Positions 7,217-16,310 are shown, counted from the stretch's first letter. The stretch: DNA of 64,000 bases from an uncultured Bacteriovoracaceae bacterium (GCA_938034385.1 CALHLC010000013.1:1-64000); one strand, 5' to 3'. Notes: a model not told the origin generated them from the sequence alone. Made by a program: numbers and translations.

Positions 7217-8005
7217 ATGAAGAAAATGTATATTTTTAATGGAAAATTTAGCAACGAACTACCTCAAATCCCTTTGAATAGATCTACCTATTTTGGAGAA
7301 TCATTTTTTACTTCTTTTTTAGTAAAAAACAGTTTTGTCTTGAACGTAAATGCCCATCTGCTTAGATTACAAAGTAGCTTAGACTTGTTCTATCCCAATT
7401 TGGAAAAAATAGATAAAGACAATGTTTTGAATTTGTTAAAAAGACATATCCCTAAAGAAGGAAGTTTTAAAGTTCGCATTACTTGTTTTACAAATTTTGA
7501 AATGAACGAATTAAATAGTTTGATAGAAATTTCTGCTCTGAATAAAAATAACCCAAGTCCAATAAAAGCAATAACTAAAAAGTTTGGTCATTATGATGAA
7601 CTGGACTGTACTAACATCAAACTTGGCCAATACGCATGGGAGAATTTTTACTTAAGAAGTAATCCTCATTATGATATTTTAAGGCTCTCCGAAGATGATT
7701 CCATCCGAGACTTAACTAAGAGCAATATTATTTTTTTCAACGGCCAAGAATTTGTGTTACCTCTTGCCAATGTTTTACAGGGAAGTAGTTTAAAAATGTT
7801 TAAAGAACTTCAAGGTCAAAAAATTATTGAACGAGTTGTTTATTATGATGAGTTAGCTGAATTTGAAGCTGCTTATAGTATAAATGCTGTAAGACTGATT
7901 CAGTCTATTTCTCAGATAGATGAAATTAAATTCTCTATTAAAGATTCGGATGAATTTATTAAGACTTTTAAAAAATATGTTGATAAGGTTTCAAAAGAGT
8001 TATGA
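7217..8005 (+). CDS. PLP-dependent class IV aminotransferase-like protein (PabC/IlvE fold)
   Basis: Fold-type IV PLP enzyme of 262 aa. The N-terminal part has the YFGESFFTSF...HLLRLQSSL pattern that opens PabC, IlvE and Dat proteins. The middle has KLGQYAWENF, where the Lys fits the PLP-binding residue, and DLTKSNIIFF corresponds to the E-x-T-x-S-N-x-F element with Asp in place of the usual Glu. 4-amino-4-deoxychorismate lyase or branched-chain/D-amino-acid aminotransferase are candidate roles. The sequence is divergent enough that I do not choose. A second ATG lies three codons in. It overlaps the next gene by 4 bases (ATGA). Confidence 0.7.
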   Translation: MKKMYIFNGKFSNELPQIPLNRSTYFGESFFTSFLVKNSFVLNVNAHLLRLQSSLDLFYPNLEKIDKDNVLNLLKRHIPKEGSFKVRITCFTNFEMNELNSLIEISALNKNNPSPIKAITKKFGHYDELDCTNIKLGQYAWENFYLRSNPHYDILRLSEDDSIRDLTKSNIIFFNGQEFVLPLANVLQGSSLKMFKELQGQKIIERVVYYDELAEFEAAYSINAVRLIQSISQIDEIKFSIKDSDEFIKTFKKYVDKVSKEL

Positions 8006-8805
8006 TCAAAAAAGTATTACCCCATATATTAAAAGCTTCTAAGAAAATTATAAAACATCATAAAAAGTTATCTGACGTAGAGATTACTTCAAAAGATGGT
8101 CAAGGAGTTTTAACTCAAGCTGACTTAGAGAGTGAGAAGATTTTACTAGCAGGATTAAAAAAAGAGTTTCCATTAGATGAAGTTCTAAGCGAAGAGCAGT
8201 TTTATTTTAATAAAGAATCGATAAATGAATTTTCTACTAAAAAATTATGGCTTGTAGATCCCATTGATGGAACGAATAACTTCCTTAGCGGGTTTGATCA
8301 TTTTGCTATTAGTATAGGCTATATTGAAAATGGTCATTTAAAATTTGGTGCGGTTTATCAACCTTTAAGATCTAGACTCTATTGGGCAATGGATAGAGAA
8401 GGTGCTTTTTTTCAAGATTTATCAAGTAGCAAGAGAAAAAGAGCATTACGAGGTCCAAACCTTAAGAAGAAGAAAAATGAGCTGAGTCTTATTACATCCA
8501 TGTGTAAGTTGATAAAAAACAAGGATAAACTGGATCATCTTTATCAGTTTAATGAACAAGTTCGTAGTGTTCGACGTCTAGGAAGTGCTGCCTTAGATCT
8601 ATGTTTTGTAGCTGATGGAATCTTTGATGGATTTTATGATAATGGACTAATGCCATGGGACATTGCTGCTGGTGCTATAATCGCTAGAGAAGCTGGTCTA
8701 GAAACACAAAACTATAATAAAGCTAGTTTTGATCTTTTTGGTCACGGAATTATAGCGGCTAGAAAGAAAGATATAAAACTTTTTAAGTCTATTTTAGATA
8801 ATTAA
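8002..8805 (+). CDS. inositol-monophosphatase-family phosphatase (SuhB/CysQ-like)
   Basis: Mg/Li-sensitive phosphatase family of 267 aa. The metal and substrate motifs are all present: TQADLESE (about 38-45), SEEQF, VDPIDGTNNF (about 90-99) and PWDIAAGAIIAREAG (about 218-232). Substrates in the family include inositol phosphates, 3'-phosphoadenosine phosphate, histidinol phosphate and fructose bisphosphate; sequence alone does not decide here. It is translationally coupled to the aminotransferase-like gene by an ATGA overlap. A second, distinct homologue lies in the inositol cluster at 52.1 kb. Confidence 0.85.
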   Translation: MIKKVLPHILKASKKIIKHHKKLSDVEITSKDGQGVLTQADLESEKILLAGLKKEFPLDEVLSEEQFYFNKESINEFSTKKLWLVDPIDGTNNFLSGFDHFAISIGYIENGHLKFGAVYQPLRSRLYWAMDREGAFFQDLSSSKRKRALRGPNLKKKKNELSLITSMCKLIKNKDKLDHLYQFNEQVRSVRRLGSAALDLCFVADGIFDGFYDNGLMPWDIAAGAIIAREAGLETQNYNKASFDLFGHGIIAARKKDIKLFKSILDN

Positions 8806-8830
8806 AAATCCTATAAAAAGTTTCCTCTCA

Positions 8831-8859
8831 TTGTTCCGACTTCAATAAACTCTTATAAT
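8831..8859 (+). promoter_or_regulatory. candidate promoter for the coiled-coil/HEAT gene pair
   Basis: TTGTTC (8831-8836) and TATAAT (8854-8859) are spaced by 17 bases, 40 bases upstream of the gene at 8901. The -35 box matches only three consensus positions; the -10 box is perfect. Confidence 0.4.
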
Positions 8860-8900
8860 TTAGTTTGATTCATCTCTAGGAGGGAGTTATCAGAACTTTA

Positions 8901-9665
8901 ATGCAGTTTATTTATACTAATAACCTCGATTTATTAGTAATTTTTGGAAGTGTCTCAATTATGATGTTGATGACCTATCTTTTAACTAGATCAATCATTG
9001 AAAATAAATCTAATGGTCTTAGAAAGTATAATGAAAAAGTGAATGAATATATTAATTCTATTATTAATCACTCAAGTGAATTTAAAGACTTAGTTAGTAT
9101 TGATATCAATTCTGCAGCGATAGCAGAGAATTCCTTTGAAGATGAAGTCTATTTACTTAGAAAACAAGTGCAAACAAAAGATGAGAAACTAGCATACTTC
9201 GAGAAATCAGTTAGTTGCTATCAAGAAGAAAGTGAAGAACTACAAGAAAAAATAAAAGAATTAGAAATAACAGAAAAAGATTTAATTCGAGTAGAAACTT
9301 TAACAAATGAAAAAGAAAAGATCTCCCAAGAACTTGAGAGTTTAATCTCTTCAAAAAACTCACTTGTAAGAAATTACGAAGGGAAAATATCTACAATATT
9401 AAAAGAAAATCAAGATTTAAAAAGTACAATTGAAAACTTGAAGACGAATACAACTAAAAGTACTGAAGTAGAAAAAACATCTTGGACCCATGAGTCAGAA
9501 AAGCTAGTGAGTATTTTAAATTTAGTAGATTCAAAAAGTAATCAAGAGAAACCCTCGGATATAGAGGACTCAAATGATGCTAAGATTGTAAAATTAGAGA
9601 AAGTAACAGAAAATATGGATAAGGATGAAATTATCGATGTTTTTAAAAAGTTGCTTGCTTCTTAG
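8901..9665 (+). CDS. membrane-anchored coiled-coil protein
   Basis: Unrecognised 254-aa protein with one N-terminal membrane segment (about residues 10-29, LLVIFGSVSIMMLMTYLL). A long charged heptad-rich region (about 75-185) follows that should form a coiled coil. The Lys/Glu-rich C-terminus probably stays in the cytoplasm. A strong AGGAGG lies at 8878-8883, 17 bases before the only ATG. This spacing is long, and a non-canonical start closer in cannot be excluded. Its end overlaps the following secreted-protein gene, which suggests cotranscription. Confidence 0.65.
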   Translation: MQFIYTNNLDLLVIFGSVSIMMLMTYLLTRSIIENKSNGLRKYNEKVNEYINSIINHSSEFKDLVSIDINSAAIAENSFEDEVYLLRKQVQTKDEKLAYFEKSVSCYQEESEELQEKIKELEITEKDLIRVETLTNEKEKISQELESLISSKNSLVRNYEGKISTILKENQDLKSTIENLKTNTTKSTEVEKTSWTHESEKLVSILNLVDSKSNQEKPSDIEDSNDAKIVKLEKVTENMDKDEIIDVFKKLLAS

Positions 9666-10299
9666 TATAATTCTAGGTTCTCAAGCTCATTCTAAAGATT
9701 TTTCTTTTGCAGGTATAAAGAAATTATTAAAAAAAGAAAATCTTGGTCCTGAGCATTCAAAAAAAGTACAAACTCTTTTACTTCAATTAGATAATAAATC
9801 TGTCCCTACAATTATTGAAGTTATGAAGTCCGATACTTACCCTGATAAAAACAGGTGGGTTGCAACCTTAACTCTAGCAAGAATTATGGGAGAGAAGTCA
9901 TTACCTTTTATTAAAAAGTTTTTAAGGCATCCAAATTGGATGATGAGATTAAGTGCTTTAAAAGTGATGAGAATGTTTAAGGATAAAACCTCAGATAGTC
10001 TTGTAGAGAAAATGCTTTTTGATAAATCTTTACTTGTAAGAGTAGAGGCTTTAGAAATGATTAAATCGCTAAAAAAGAAAAACTCTGCAAAATCGGTTTG
10101 GAAGATGATGTATGATAAGAAAAATTATCAAAAATTTAGTAAGTCAAAAGTTGTTCCAACAGAAGTTATTTCTAGAATATTAAAGACCATTGAAACTCTT
10201 GATTATAAAAAAGCAAAACCTGTACTCGTAAAATTAAAAAAAGAGAGAAGGTTTAGCTCTTTGAGTTCAGAAATACAAACCACAATTAACTCTCTATAA
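9637..10299 (+). CDS. secreted HEAT-repeat-like protein
   Basis: Residues 1-18 (MFLKSCLLLSIILGSQAH) form a signal peptide. The mature part is made of paired helices of about 30 residues with the spacing of HEAT-like repeats (for example around VPTIIEVMKS, WVATLTLARIMG, WMMRLSALKVMRMF and LVRVEALEMIKSL). It is probably a periplasmic scaffold or binding protein with no catalytic motif. I chose the ATG at 9637 because AAGGA lies 13 bases upstream; an ATG at 9625 sits directly against it. It overlaps the previous gene by 29 bases and the convergent lipoprotein gene by 6. Confidence 0.7.
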   Translation: MFLKSCLLLSIILGSQAHSKDFSFAGIKKLLKKENLGPEHSKKVQTLLLQLDNKSVPTIIEVMKSDTYPDKNRWVATLTLARIMGEKSLPFIKKFLRHPNWMMRLSALKVMRMFKDKTSDSLVEKMLFDKSLLVRVEALEMIKSLKKKNSAKSVWKMMYDKKNYQKFSKSKVVPTEVISRILKTIETLDYKKAKPVLVKLKKERRFSSLSSEIQTTINSL

Positions 10300-10809
10300 A
10301 GCTTCTTGTAATTCTTTTTCTTCCTTTTCTTTTTGTATCTTTTTTAAATAATCATCAATTTTTATTAATCTTGATATTCTATATAGGAGAACTTTTTCAA
10401 GTCCATGTTCTTGTTTGATCTCTTTCCACCCATGTAGAAAGTCATTTTCTACTAATTGTCTTTTGTAAATTGTAACTTTAGTTAATAAACGATTACCTCT
10501 ATTGGCTTCATTTACATTAATGAAAACCTTAAATCGGGCTGATTTGATTTTATCACTTGAGCCAAATGCATCTGAAAAATTTAGCTCTTTTGTATTATCC
10601 ATCCAACGCGTTTTTATAACACCTGTTTCTTGGTTTTGAAGTTCGATATCATACTTTTTCATGACTCCTACGACAGCTGACCAAGTTTGTTGAAAACTTG
10701 CCTCAAAAAGAGTGTTAGGAATCTCCAGGTCAGCATTTAAATACTTGTATTTGTCATAAGATGAACAAGAAGCTAAAAATACTAATAAGAAGAATAAGAA
10801 AATTCTCAT
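10294..10809 (-). CDS. BamC/NlpB-like lipoprotein
   Basis: Lipoprotein of 171 aa with signal MRIFLFFLLVFLASC. The stretch FEASFQQTWSAVVGVMKKYDIEL followed by QNQETGVIKTRW has the pattern of the helix-grip domains of BamC/NlpB, a component of the outer-membrane beta-barrel assembly machine. The C-terminus is a charged helix. Only one such domain fits the length, whereas E. coli BamC has two. A BAM-associated role is plausible but not proven. It is divergent from the Ara5P isomerase gene with 27 bases between. Confidence 0.6.
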   Translation of the reverse strand: MRIFLFFLLVFLASCSSYDKYKYLNADLEIPNTLFEASFQQTWSAVVGVMKKYDIELQNQETGVIKTRWMDNTKELNFSDAFGSSDKIKSARFKVFINVNEANRGNRLLTKVTIYKRQLVENDFLHGWKEIKQEHGLEKVLLYRISRLIKIDDYLKKIQKEKEEKELQEAL

Positions 10810-10836
10810 AATTTAGAGTAACAAGAAAGTATAAAT

Positions 10837-11841
10837 ATGAACAAGGGCCACATTCTAACTATATTAAATAACGTGCTTATTGAAGAAGCTCAAGCTATTG
10901 AGAAAGCCGCTCTCAAACTCAAGTTATTAGATGAAGATAAAATAAGGGACTTTTTTCTCCACTTAGTAGAAAGGGAGGGAATTCTATTTTTTACTGGAGT
11001 AGGGAAATCGGGAATGATTGCTAGGAAGATGGCATCAACTTTTGCATCTCTTGGATTAAAATCATTTTTCTTAAACCCTGTTGAGGCCTTACATGGGGAT
11101 TTAGGCCCGGTGAGCTCTAAAGATAATATTATCTTAATCAGTAAATCAGGATCAACTGAAGAAATTCGAAGACTTGTTCCTTTTCTTCCTATGCCAAAAG
11201 AGAATCGACTTGGCCTCTTAGGTAATACAGATTCTGTATTGGCCCAACAATGCTCAATCGTAATGGATTGTAGTGTAGACAAGGAAGCATGTATTAATAA
11301 CCTTGCTCCAACAACAAGCACAACTTTAACTTTAGCTTTAGCTGATGCACTTGCTGTAGTGTATGAAGAAATTGTTTCTCTAACGAAAGAAAAATTTGCT
11401 ACCAATCATCCTGCAGGGCTGTTAGGGAAGTCCTTAACTCTTAAGGTAAACTCAATAATGCTTGCTTTAGAGCAAGTAGCATCTGTGAATGAAGATGATT
11501 CACTTAAAAGTGTTTTATTAAAAATGACTGAAAGGCCAACAGGGATCTGCCTTGTTAAGGATATTGGAAATAGTTTAAAAGGTATTATTGTTGAAGGTGA
11601 TATTAGAAGAGCACTAAATTCTAATGATCAAGCATTATCAGAGAAAATCAAAGGATTAATGAATACATCTCCCATTACTTGCCAAGAAAATGAACTTGTT
11701 AGTTCGGCTTTAGAAACAATGGAAACTCAGGAGAAACTAATCTCAATTCTTCCAGTATTAGATGAAAACAAAAAAGTTAAAGGAATACTTCGGATTCAAG
11801 AACTTTTAAGTGCTGGATTTAGTATCCGGTCGAGAAAATAA
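10837..11841 (+). CDS. kdsD: arabinose-5-phosphate isomerase (KdsD/KpsF/GutQ family)
   Basis: This enzyme converts ribulose 5-phosphate to arabinose 5-phosphate, the first step to KDO for lipopolysaccharide. The 334-aa protein has an N-terminal SIS domain with GVGKSGMIARKMASTFASLG (about 48-67), the ISKSGSTEE motif (about 102-110) and NHPAGLLGK (about 189-197). Two CBS domains follow (about 205-330). Length and order are normal. Its last 46 bases are shared with the end of lnt on the opposite strand, and both proteins are in frame and complete there. Confidence 0.92.
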   Translation: MNKGHILTILNNVLIEEAQAIEKAALKLKLLDEDKIRDFFLHLVEREGILFFTGVGKSGMIARKMASTFASLGLKSFFLNPVEALHGDLGPVSSKDNIILISKSGSTEEIRRLVPFLPMPKENRLGLLGNTDSVLAQQCSIVMDCSVDKEACINNLAPTTSTTLTLALADALAVVYEEIVSLTKEKFATNHPAGLLGKSLTLKVNSIMLALEQVASVNEDDSLKSVLLKMTERPTGICLVKDIGNSLKGIIVEGDIRRALNSNDQALSEKIKGLMNTSPITCQENELVSSALETMETQEKLISILPVLDENKKVKGILRIQELLSAGFSIRSRK

Positions 11842-13412
11842 TTTATTAATAATATAAATAGAGCAAACCCTAGAAAGCTAAGTAAACCAATCTTTTGATA
11901 AATGGTTGGAGTTCTCTCAGGTAAATATAAATTCAAATCTAGATATTTTTTTTCTCCTGGTAGGAGCCTTGTTGATTCTTTCCCATCTATATCAATGAGT
12001 GAAGTAATTCCACTGTTAGTTGATCTAATAATAGGCTTTTGAAATTCAACAGCTCTCCATTTAGATAAAAATAGGTGTTGATAAGGTTCAGCAGTCAGTC
12101 CATACCATGAATCATTGGTTAGGTTGAGAATAAAATTTATGTGTCCATGACTAAGACTAGAAGCATTGAGCATTTGTCTTATTAAGTTTGTATTTAAGAT
12201 TTCATAACAAATAGGAGTCACAAAGCTGTGACCTTGTCTTAGTTTAAAAGTTGTATCTCTGGTACCAGTTGAGAAGAATGAAACACCGGGGACATAGTCT
12301 ACAAGGTAAGGAGTGAGAGGACCAAAGGGGAGAGTTTCCCCGAAAGGAATAAGTTGTTTTTTATGATAAACTTCTTTATATCCATCGTTAGGATCAAAAA
12401 GCATAGTTGCATTATAAACTGTTTGAAAAGCATTCCCTGATAGATCTAACTTGCCTTTATCATAAGCTCCAATGAGCATTTGAGATTTTGATTCATTTAA
12501 AACCTTAGAGATTAAGGGAGGAATTGACTTAGGAGAGTTTTCTAAAATATCACTATTAAAAGAATGTGGATAGGCCGTTTCTGGCCAAATTATTAAATCA
12601 CTTCTCTCTCCTGCTAGACTCAAGTTTTGATATCTGTCGAAGACTTCACTTAAAGATGAAAATTTTCCTAGCTCAGAGTCTACTTTCATAAAATTGCCAA
12701 TATTTGCCTGAACTATTTTAACTTTTAGTAAACTATTTTCTTTTTCAGTATTAGTTAAAGACTTTTCTTGAAAGGTAAAGGGTTTTATACAACAGCAGAC
12801 AATGAAAAGTACAAAAGCTTGAAGGAGAGGAAAAAAGCGAAACCTTTTTTCATGACTCCTAAAAAGAAATAACAAACTAAACGCAAAGAAATAATTTAAA
12901 AAGTTATAAATGATGAGACCAAATACTGGTGCTAAACCTAAAGTAAACGACCAACTCATCCATGGATGTCCTGCATGAACTGGGAATTGTGAAGGTGTGA
13001 AGTATTCTAGGAGAGAAATAATAAGCACTAAAGATGTTACTAAGCTCAGAGGAGGAATTTTCTTTATAGGTACATACTTTCTTATTAGAAGCAAAGAAAA
13101 ATAAATTATCCACACTTGAGGTAAGACTAGAAAGGAAAAGAGAAAAGAGAAAAGTAAACTAACTATATAGGGCAGAGAACCGAAGGTTTGCAATGTCTGT
13201 GGGATCCAATAAAAACCGATAACGTTGATAAGAAAGCAAAATAGTAAAATTAGGGATAGATCCTTTTTTATACTTATAAAGCGAATATTTTTTATTAATA
13301 AAAAGATCCCTATAGGAGCAAAAATAGGAATAGGGTATAAAGTTATAAATGTAGGATGCCCAAGGGCATATAAAAGACTCCCGAGAGTGACTTCTAAGAT
13401 AATTCTTAACAT
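11796..13412 (-). CDS. lnt: apolipoprotein N-acyltransferase
   Basis: This membrane enzyme adds the third acyl chain to lipoproteins. The 538-aa protein has about six hydrophobic N-terminal segments (1-215) and a periplasmic nitrilase domain. The catalytic triad is visible: Glu278 in WPETAYP, Lys351 in YHKKQLIPFGE and Cys402 in PICYE. A final membrane segment sits near 510-530. The length is normal. The many lipobox proteins in this window are its likely substrates. It follows the subtilase gene by 19 bases, so the two may be cotranscribed. Its 3' end overlaps the Ara5P isomerase gene. Confidence 0.95.
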   Translation of the reverse strand: MLRIILEVTLGSLLYALGHPTFITLYPIPIFAPIGIFLLIKNIRFISIKKDLSLILLFCFLINVIGFYWIPQTLQTFGSLPYIVSLLFSFLFSFLVLPQVWIIYFSLLLIRKYVPIKKIPPLSLVTSLVLIISLLEYFTPSQFPVHAGHPWMSWSFTLGLAPVFGLIIYNFLNYFFAFSLLFLFRSHEKRFRFFPLLQAFVLFIVCCCIKPFTFQEKSLTNTEKENSLLKVKIVQANIGNFMKVDSELGKFSSLSEVFDRYQNLSLAGERSDLIIWPETAYPHSFNSDILENSPKSIPPLISKVLNESKSQMLIGAYDKGKLDLSGNAFQTVYNATMLFDPNDGYKEVYHKKQLIPFGETLPFGPLTPYLVDYVPGVSFFSTGTRDTTFKLRQGHSFVTPICYEILNTNLIRQMLNASSLSHGHINFILNLTNDSWYGLTAEPYQHLFLSKWRAVEFQKPIIRSTNSGITSLIDIDGKESTRLLPGEKKYLDLNLYLPERTPTIYQKIGLLSFLGFALFILLINYFLDRILNPALKSS

Positions 13413-13431
13413 ATCATAAAAGTTAATTTAG

Positions 13432-14601
13432 CTATCTTGTTCTTGCAACATTTCTTTTTAAAGGCTTAATCGGTAGTTTCTTAAGAGGCTTGATTCTAGG
13501 AGTAAGAATTTGATTTGCTTTTTGTAAGGTCTTATATGCATCTAATTGACCTCCTATGACCTTCCCTTGGAAAAGTTTTAAATTCTTAGAGGTAGAGACA
13601 ATAATGTTCTTTATTTGTTTATAGTTTAATTGTGGATAAGAAGATTTTAATAAAGCTGCTACTCCTGAAACAAATGCAGTTGCTTGGGAGGTTCCCGACA
13701 TTTTCGCACTTGATTTAACTACGGCTGAATTTATCCTATGACCAGGAGCTGCTACATGAACTGTTTTGATCCCGTAGTTTGATGAATTAATTAACTTTAA
13801 ATTAGTATCATATGATCCTACAGCGATAATATTTTGAAGATTGTAACTATCTGGTGAAGAGTAACTTGCTGGAAAGTACATATTTTCTTTAACATCAATA
13901 TTATTTCCATTATTTCCTGCTGCAGCAACGATGATGATTCCTTTTTCTTGTGCTTTTTTTACTATTCTTAGCTCTTTTGCCTTATTGGAAGGGTCAGCTT
14001 CAGGCCCACCACCAGAGTAGTTAATAATATCAACACCTAATTTTACAGCGTGCTCTAGAGCTCTAATCGAATTTTCTAAGTTCTGCTCACCCGAAGCAAA
14101 TTCATTATAATATTTAATTGGAATAATTTTAACGTTTGGATAAATACTTTTAATAATTCCAGATACGTGTGTTCCATGTCCATGAGTATCTTTAGGAGTT
14201 CTAGTTATGAACTTTGTCCCTTTGTGACTATTACTGAAGTCGTATCCATAATTGTCTTTCGTACCAAGTTTTAATTTGTGAATAAATTCTTTTTTCTTAC
14301 TAGAAGCAGACTTTCTTTCAAGGAATCTTCCAATAATATTTTTCTTAAAGTAAACATGGTTAAAATCAATGCCTGTATCAACAACTGCAACTGTCACAAC
14401 TTTTCGTTCTTTAAATATTGATAATGCTTTTTTCAAATTAATAGAAGGATCTAAATTCTTACTATTCTTTTTTTCTTTGATTCCCCAACTACCATAAATA
14501 GAAGTAAGGTGAGAGTGAATTTGATCAGAACTATAAGTTCTAGATTGAACATTAGCGGAGATCGTAATTACAAATAATACTACAAAACAGAGACTTCTCA
14601 T
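13432..14601 (-). CDS. secreted subtilisin-like (S8) serine protease
   Basis: S8 peptidase of 389 aa with signal peptide (residues 1 to about 20, ending VQS). The catalytic triad is intact: Asp75 in VVDTGID, His142 in HGHGTHVSG and Ser305 in SGTSQATA, with the oxyanion Asn230 in AAGNNG. Between signal and catalytic domain there are only about 45 residues, so a large propeptide is absent. The basic Pro/Lys C-terminal tail (about 365-389) is odd and may be an anchor or sorting element. Secreted proteases are common in predatory bacteria, but nothing here fixes the target. Confidence 0.93.
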   Translation of the reverse strand: MRSLCFVVLFVITISANVQSRTYSSDQIHSHLTSIYGSWGIKEKKNSKNLDPSINLKKALSIFKERKVVTVAVVDTGIDFNHVYFKKNIIGRFLERKSASSKKKEFIHKLKLGTKDNYGYDFSNSHKGTKFITRTPKDTHGHGTHVSGIIKSIYPNVKIIPIKYYNEFASGEQNLENSIRALEHAVKLGVDIINYSGGGPEADPSNKAKELRIVKKAQEKGIIIVAAAGNNGNNIDVKENMYFPASYSSPDSYNLQNIIAVGSYDTNLKLINSSNYGIKTVHVAAPGHRINSAVVKSSAKMSGTSQATAFVSGVAALLKSSYPQLNYKQIKNIIVSTSKNLKLFQGKVIGGQLDAYKTLQKANQILTPRIKPLKKLPIKPLKRNVARTR

Positions 14602-14938
14602 TTAACAACCCTTATTGAAAATTAGCCACATGTATGGACCCAAGTTTAATAATCTTGAAAAGGTATAAAGCAAGAACTCTGCCAGTATTGAGATTCTATA
14701 ATTCTAGATACTTAGATTGGTTTTTTGGTTTTGATTTTAAAAAGTGTTGTAAAAATATTCGACACTTATTTCAAAGTGTATACAACTTGTGTGTTGAAGA
14801 ATTAGGCACTATATAAATAGTACCTAAAACTCGTAAGTGCTTGAAATTACGTTTGAAAAAGAGAGGAAATCCTTTCAATTCCTATGGAGATTCATTATTA
14901 TTTTTAGTACAAGGATATTGGAATTTAAGAGGGTTAAT
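14602..14938. other. 337-bp divergent intergenic region
   Basis: The region separates the subtilase (leftward) from the trypsin-like lipoprotein (rightward) and should hold both promoters. I see an inverted repeat ACACTT/AAGTGT with a 6-base loop (14762-14779) and a promoter-like pair at 14787-14815. A 60-codon open frame at 14634-14816 has no ribosome-binding site and no recognisable protein character, so I do not call it. Confidence 0.6.
14787..14815 (+). promoter_or_regulatory. candidate promoter for the trypsin-like lipoprotein gene
   Basis: TTGTGT (14787-14792) and TATATA (14810-14815) are spaced by 17 bases. The short inverted repeat just upstream could be an operator. The match is modest in A/T-rich DNA. 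Confidence 0.3.
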
Positions 14939-16309
14939 TTGATAAATCGTTTGTTTCTTTTATTTATACTTGTAAGCTGTGGCAACAGAGCTGTTTTAAA
15001 TAGTAAAACTACTGTTACACGTCCTCCTTTAGATACAGAATTAGATAGTGACTTTGATAAGTTTAAGTCAAGCTTTAATAAGTTAGTTCCCACATGTTTG
15101 AATGAACAACAATGTCCAAAAAACCTTGTTTTTCTTGGGTTCTATAATCCAAGTACAGCTCTTGGGAATTATTGTAATGGACTAGTTGTTTCAAATGGAC
15201 ACGTTGCAGTTCCTAGTAAATGCATCTCAAGAAATCTACTCTCTTCAACAGGACTTGATTGTTCTAAAGCTGCGATATTGAAAGATCCTAATTCTAAAAA
15301 GAACTATGAATGTAAGAAGGTTGCTTCAATAGATTTGGGGAATCGTAGTGATAATTATGAATCCTCTAGTGTGATTAGTGATAGAGATTATATTGTTTTT
15401 GAGTTTCCAGGAGTTAAGCTACATAAGAAGTATAACTTTAGATTTGACTCAGGATTTCAATTTAATATTGATTACAACCTTTACTATTACGAATTGGGAG
15501 AAAAAGAAAACAGTCTAAAATTAAAAACAACTACTTGTACTGCAATAGCCAATGCTTATATCAATCCTTTATCAAATTCTAGGTTTTCTCCTAACATTTC
15601 AGTGAACTGTCCTAATGAGAACTTAAATAAAAGAGAACTCTTAGGAGCTATTTTAGTTAATGGAGAAAGAATTTTAGGGTTTTATTATCATCCAGTTTCC
15701 AAGTCTTTATTGCGAAGCTTAAGAAGTTCTCAAGAAATCATTTTTGATGATACTTTAATTTCAGCAAATGGTTCATGGATGAATTTCTCGTGTTGGGATT
15801 ACTTAAATCCTAGCCCGCACAATGAATGCTTCGTTGACTATAATTTTGAAAAAGTTAGATCAAAAAGGGCCTACTTCTTAGACTTTAAGATTAGTGATGA
15901 GCAGTTGTATTCAAAAAGAATCTCTGCCGTTCAAGAGAAGTATTATGCTAATGACCAATATGTTAAGTGGAACATAGTTGTTAATAATGTAGGACTTAGC
16001 TATGAAGTTACTCCTAAGGAGCAGTGTTTTCATAGGGTGGATCAATGGCCAGAAGATATGAAAAAGAAATTTTCATATGAAGTAGAGTTAAACAAACATA
16101 TTGTTTTTCCTCAGGTGACCAATAGGTTTATAGTCAATGCTGCTACAATTGAAAGAGAGAAATATATTTACTTTGTTAAATTTAATTCAAAGAAAGTTAA
16201 GAAGTTGGGAGTCTCTGATGTAGAGCTAACACTTAGTCATTATGATATTTATGGGAATAGAAGAATCTTGAAGAAAGAAAAAATAAAAAATTTCCCTGTG
16301 TGCCAATAA
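14939..16309 (+). CDS. lipoprotein with a trypsin-like domain lacking its catalytic residues (putative pseudoprotease)
   Basis: The TTG start at 14939 is preceded by AAGAGG and gives a clean lipoprotein signal LINRLFLLFILVSC; the upstream in-frame ATG would bury this signal. The mature protein has a segment YCNGLVVSNGHVAVPSKCI, which aligns with the chymotrypsin-fold CSGTLVS...LTAAHC motif but has Lys where the catalytic His should be. SDRDYIVFEF resembles the Asp-containing strand. No GDSGG-like Ser motif can be found. The C-terminal 180 residues are an unrecognised beta-rich region with further Cys. It is best read as a binding or scaffold protein derived from a protease. The homology is by motif only. 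Confidence 0.65.
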   Translation: MINRLFLLFILVSCGNRAVLNSKTTVTRPPLDTELDSDFDKFKSSFNKLVPTCLNEQQCPKNLVFLGFYNPSTALGNYCNGLVVSNGHVAVPSKCISRNLLSSTGLDCSKAAILKDPNSKKNYECKKVASIDLGNRSDNYESSSVISDRDYIVFEFPGVKLHKKYNFRFDSGFQFNIDYNLYYYELGEKENSLKLKTTTCTAIANAYINPLSNSRFSPNISVNCPNENLNKRELLGAILVNGERILGFYYHPVSKSLLRSLRSSQEIIFDDTLISANGSWMNFSCWDYLNPSPHNECFVDYNFEKVRSKRAYFLDFKISDEQLYSKRISAVQEKYYANDQYVKWNIVVNNVGLSYEVTPKEQCFHRVDQWPEDMKKKFSYEVELNKHIVFPQVTNRFIVNAATIEREKYIYFVKFNSKKVKKLGVSDVELTLSHYDIYGNRRILKKEKIKNFPVCQ

Positions 16310-16310
16310 T

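Noticed and set aside
8002-8805. Assigning the first phosphatase homologue to inositol catabolism
   Set aside because: It is 44 kb from the inositol cluster and coupled to an aminotransferase-like gene; its substrate is open.
10890-11405. 171-codon antisense frame within the Ara5P isomerase gene
   Set aside because: It is the shadow of a strongly conserved enzyme and has no start signals or family features.
14634-14816. 60-codon open frame between the subtilase and the trypsin-like lipoprotein
   Set aside because: No ribosome-binding site and no recognisable protein character; it lies where both promoters are expected.
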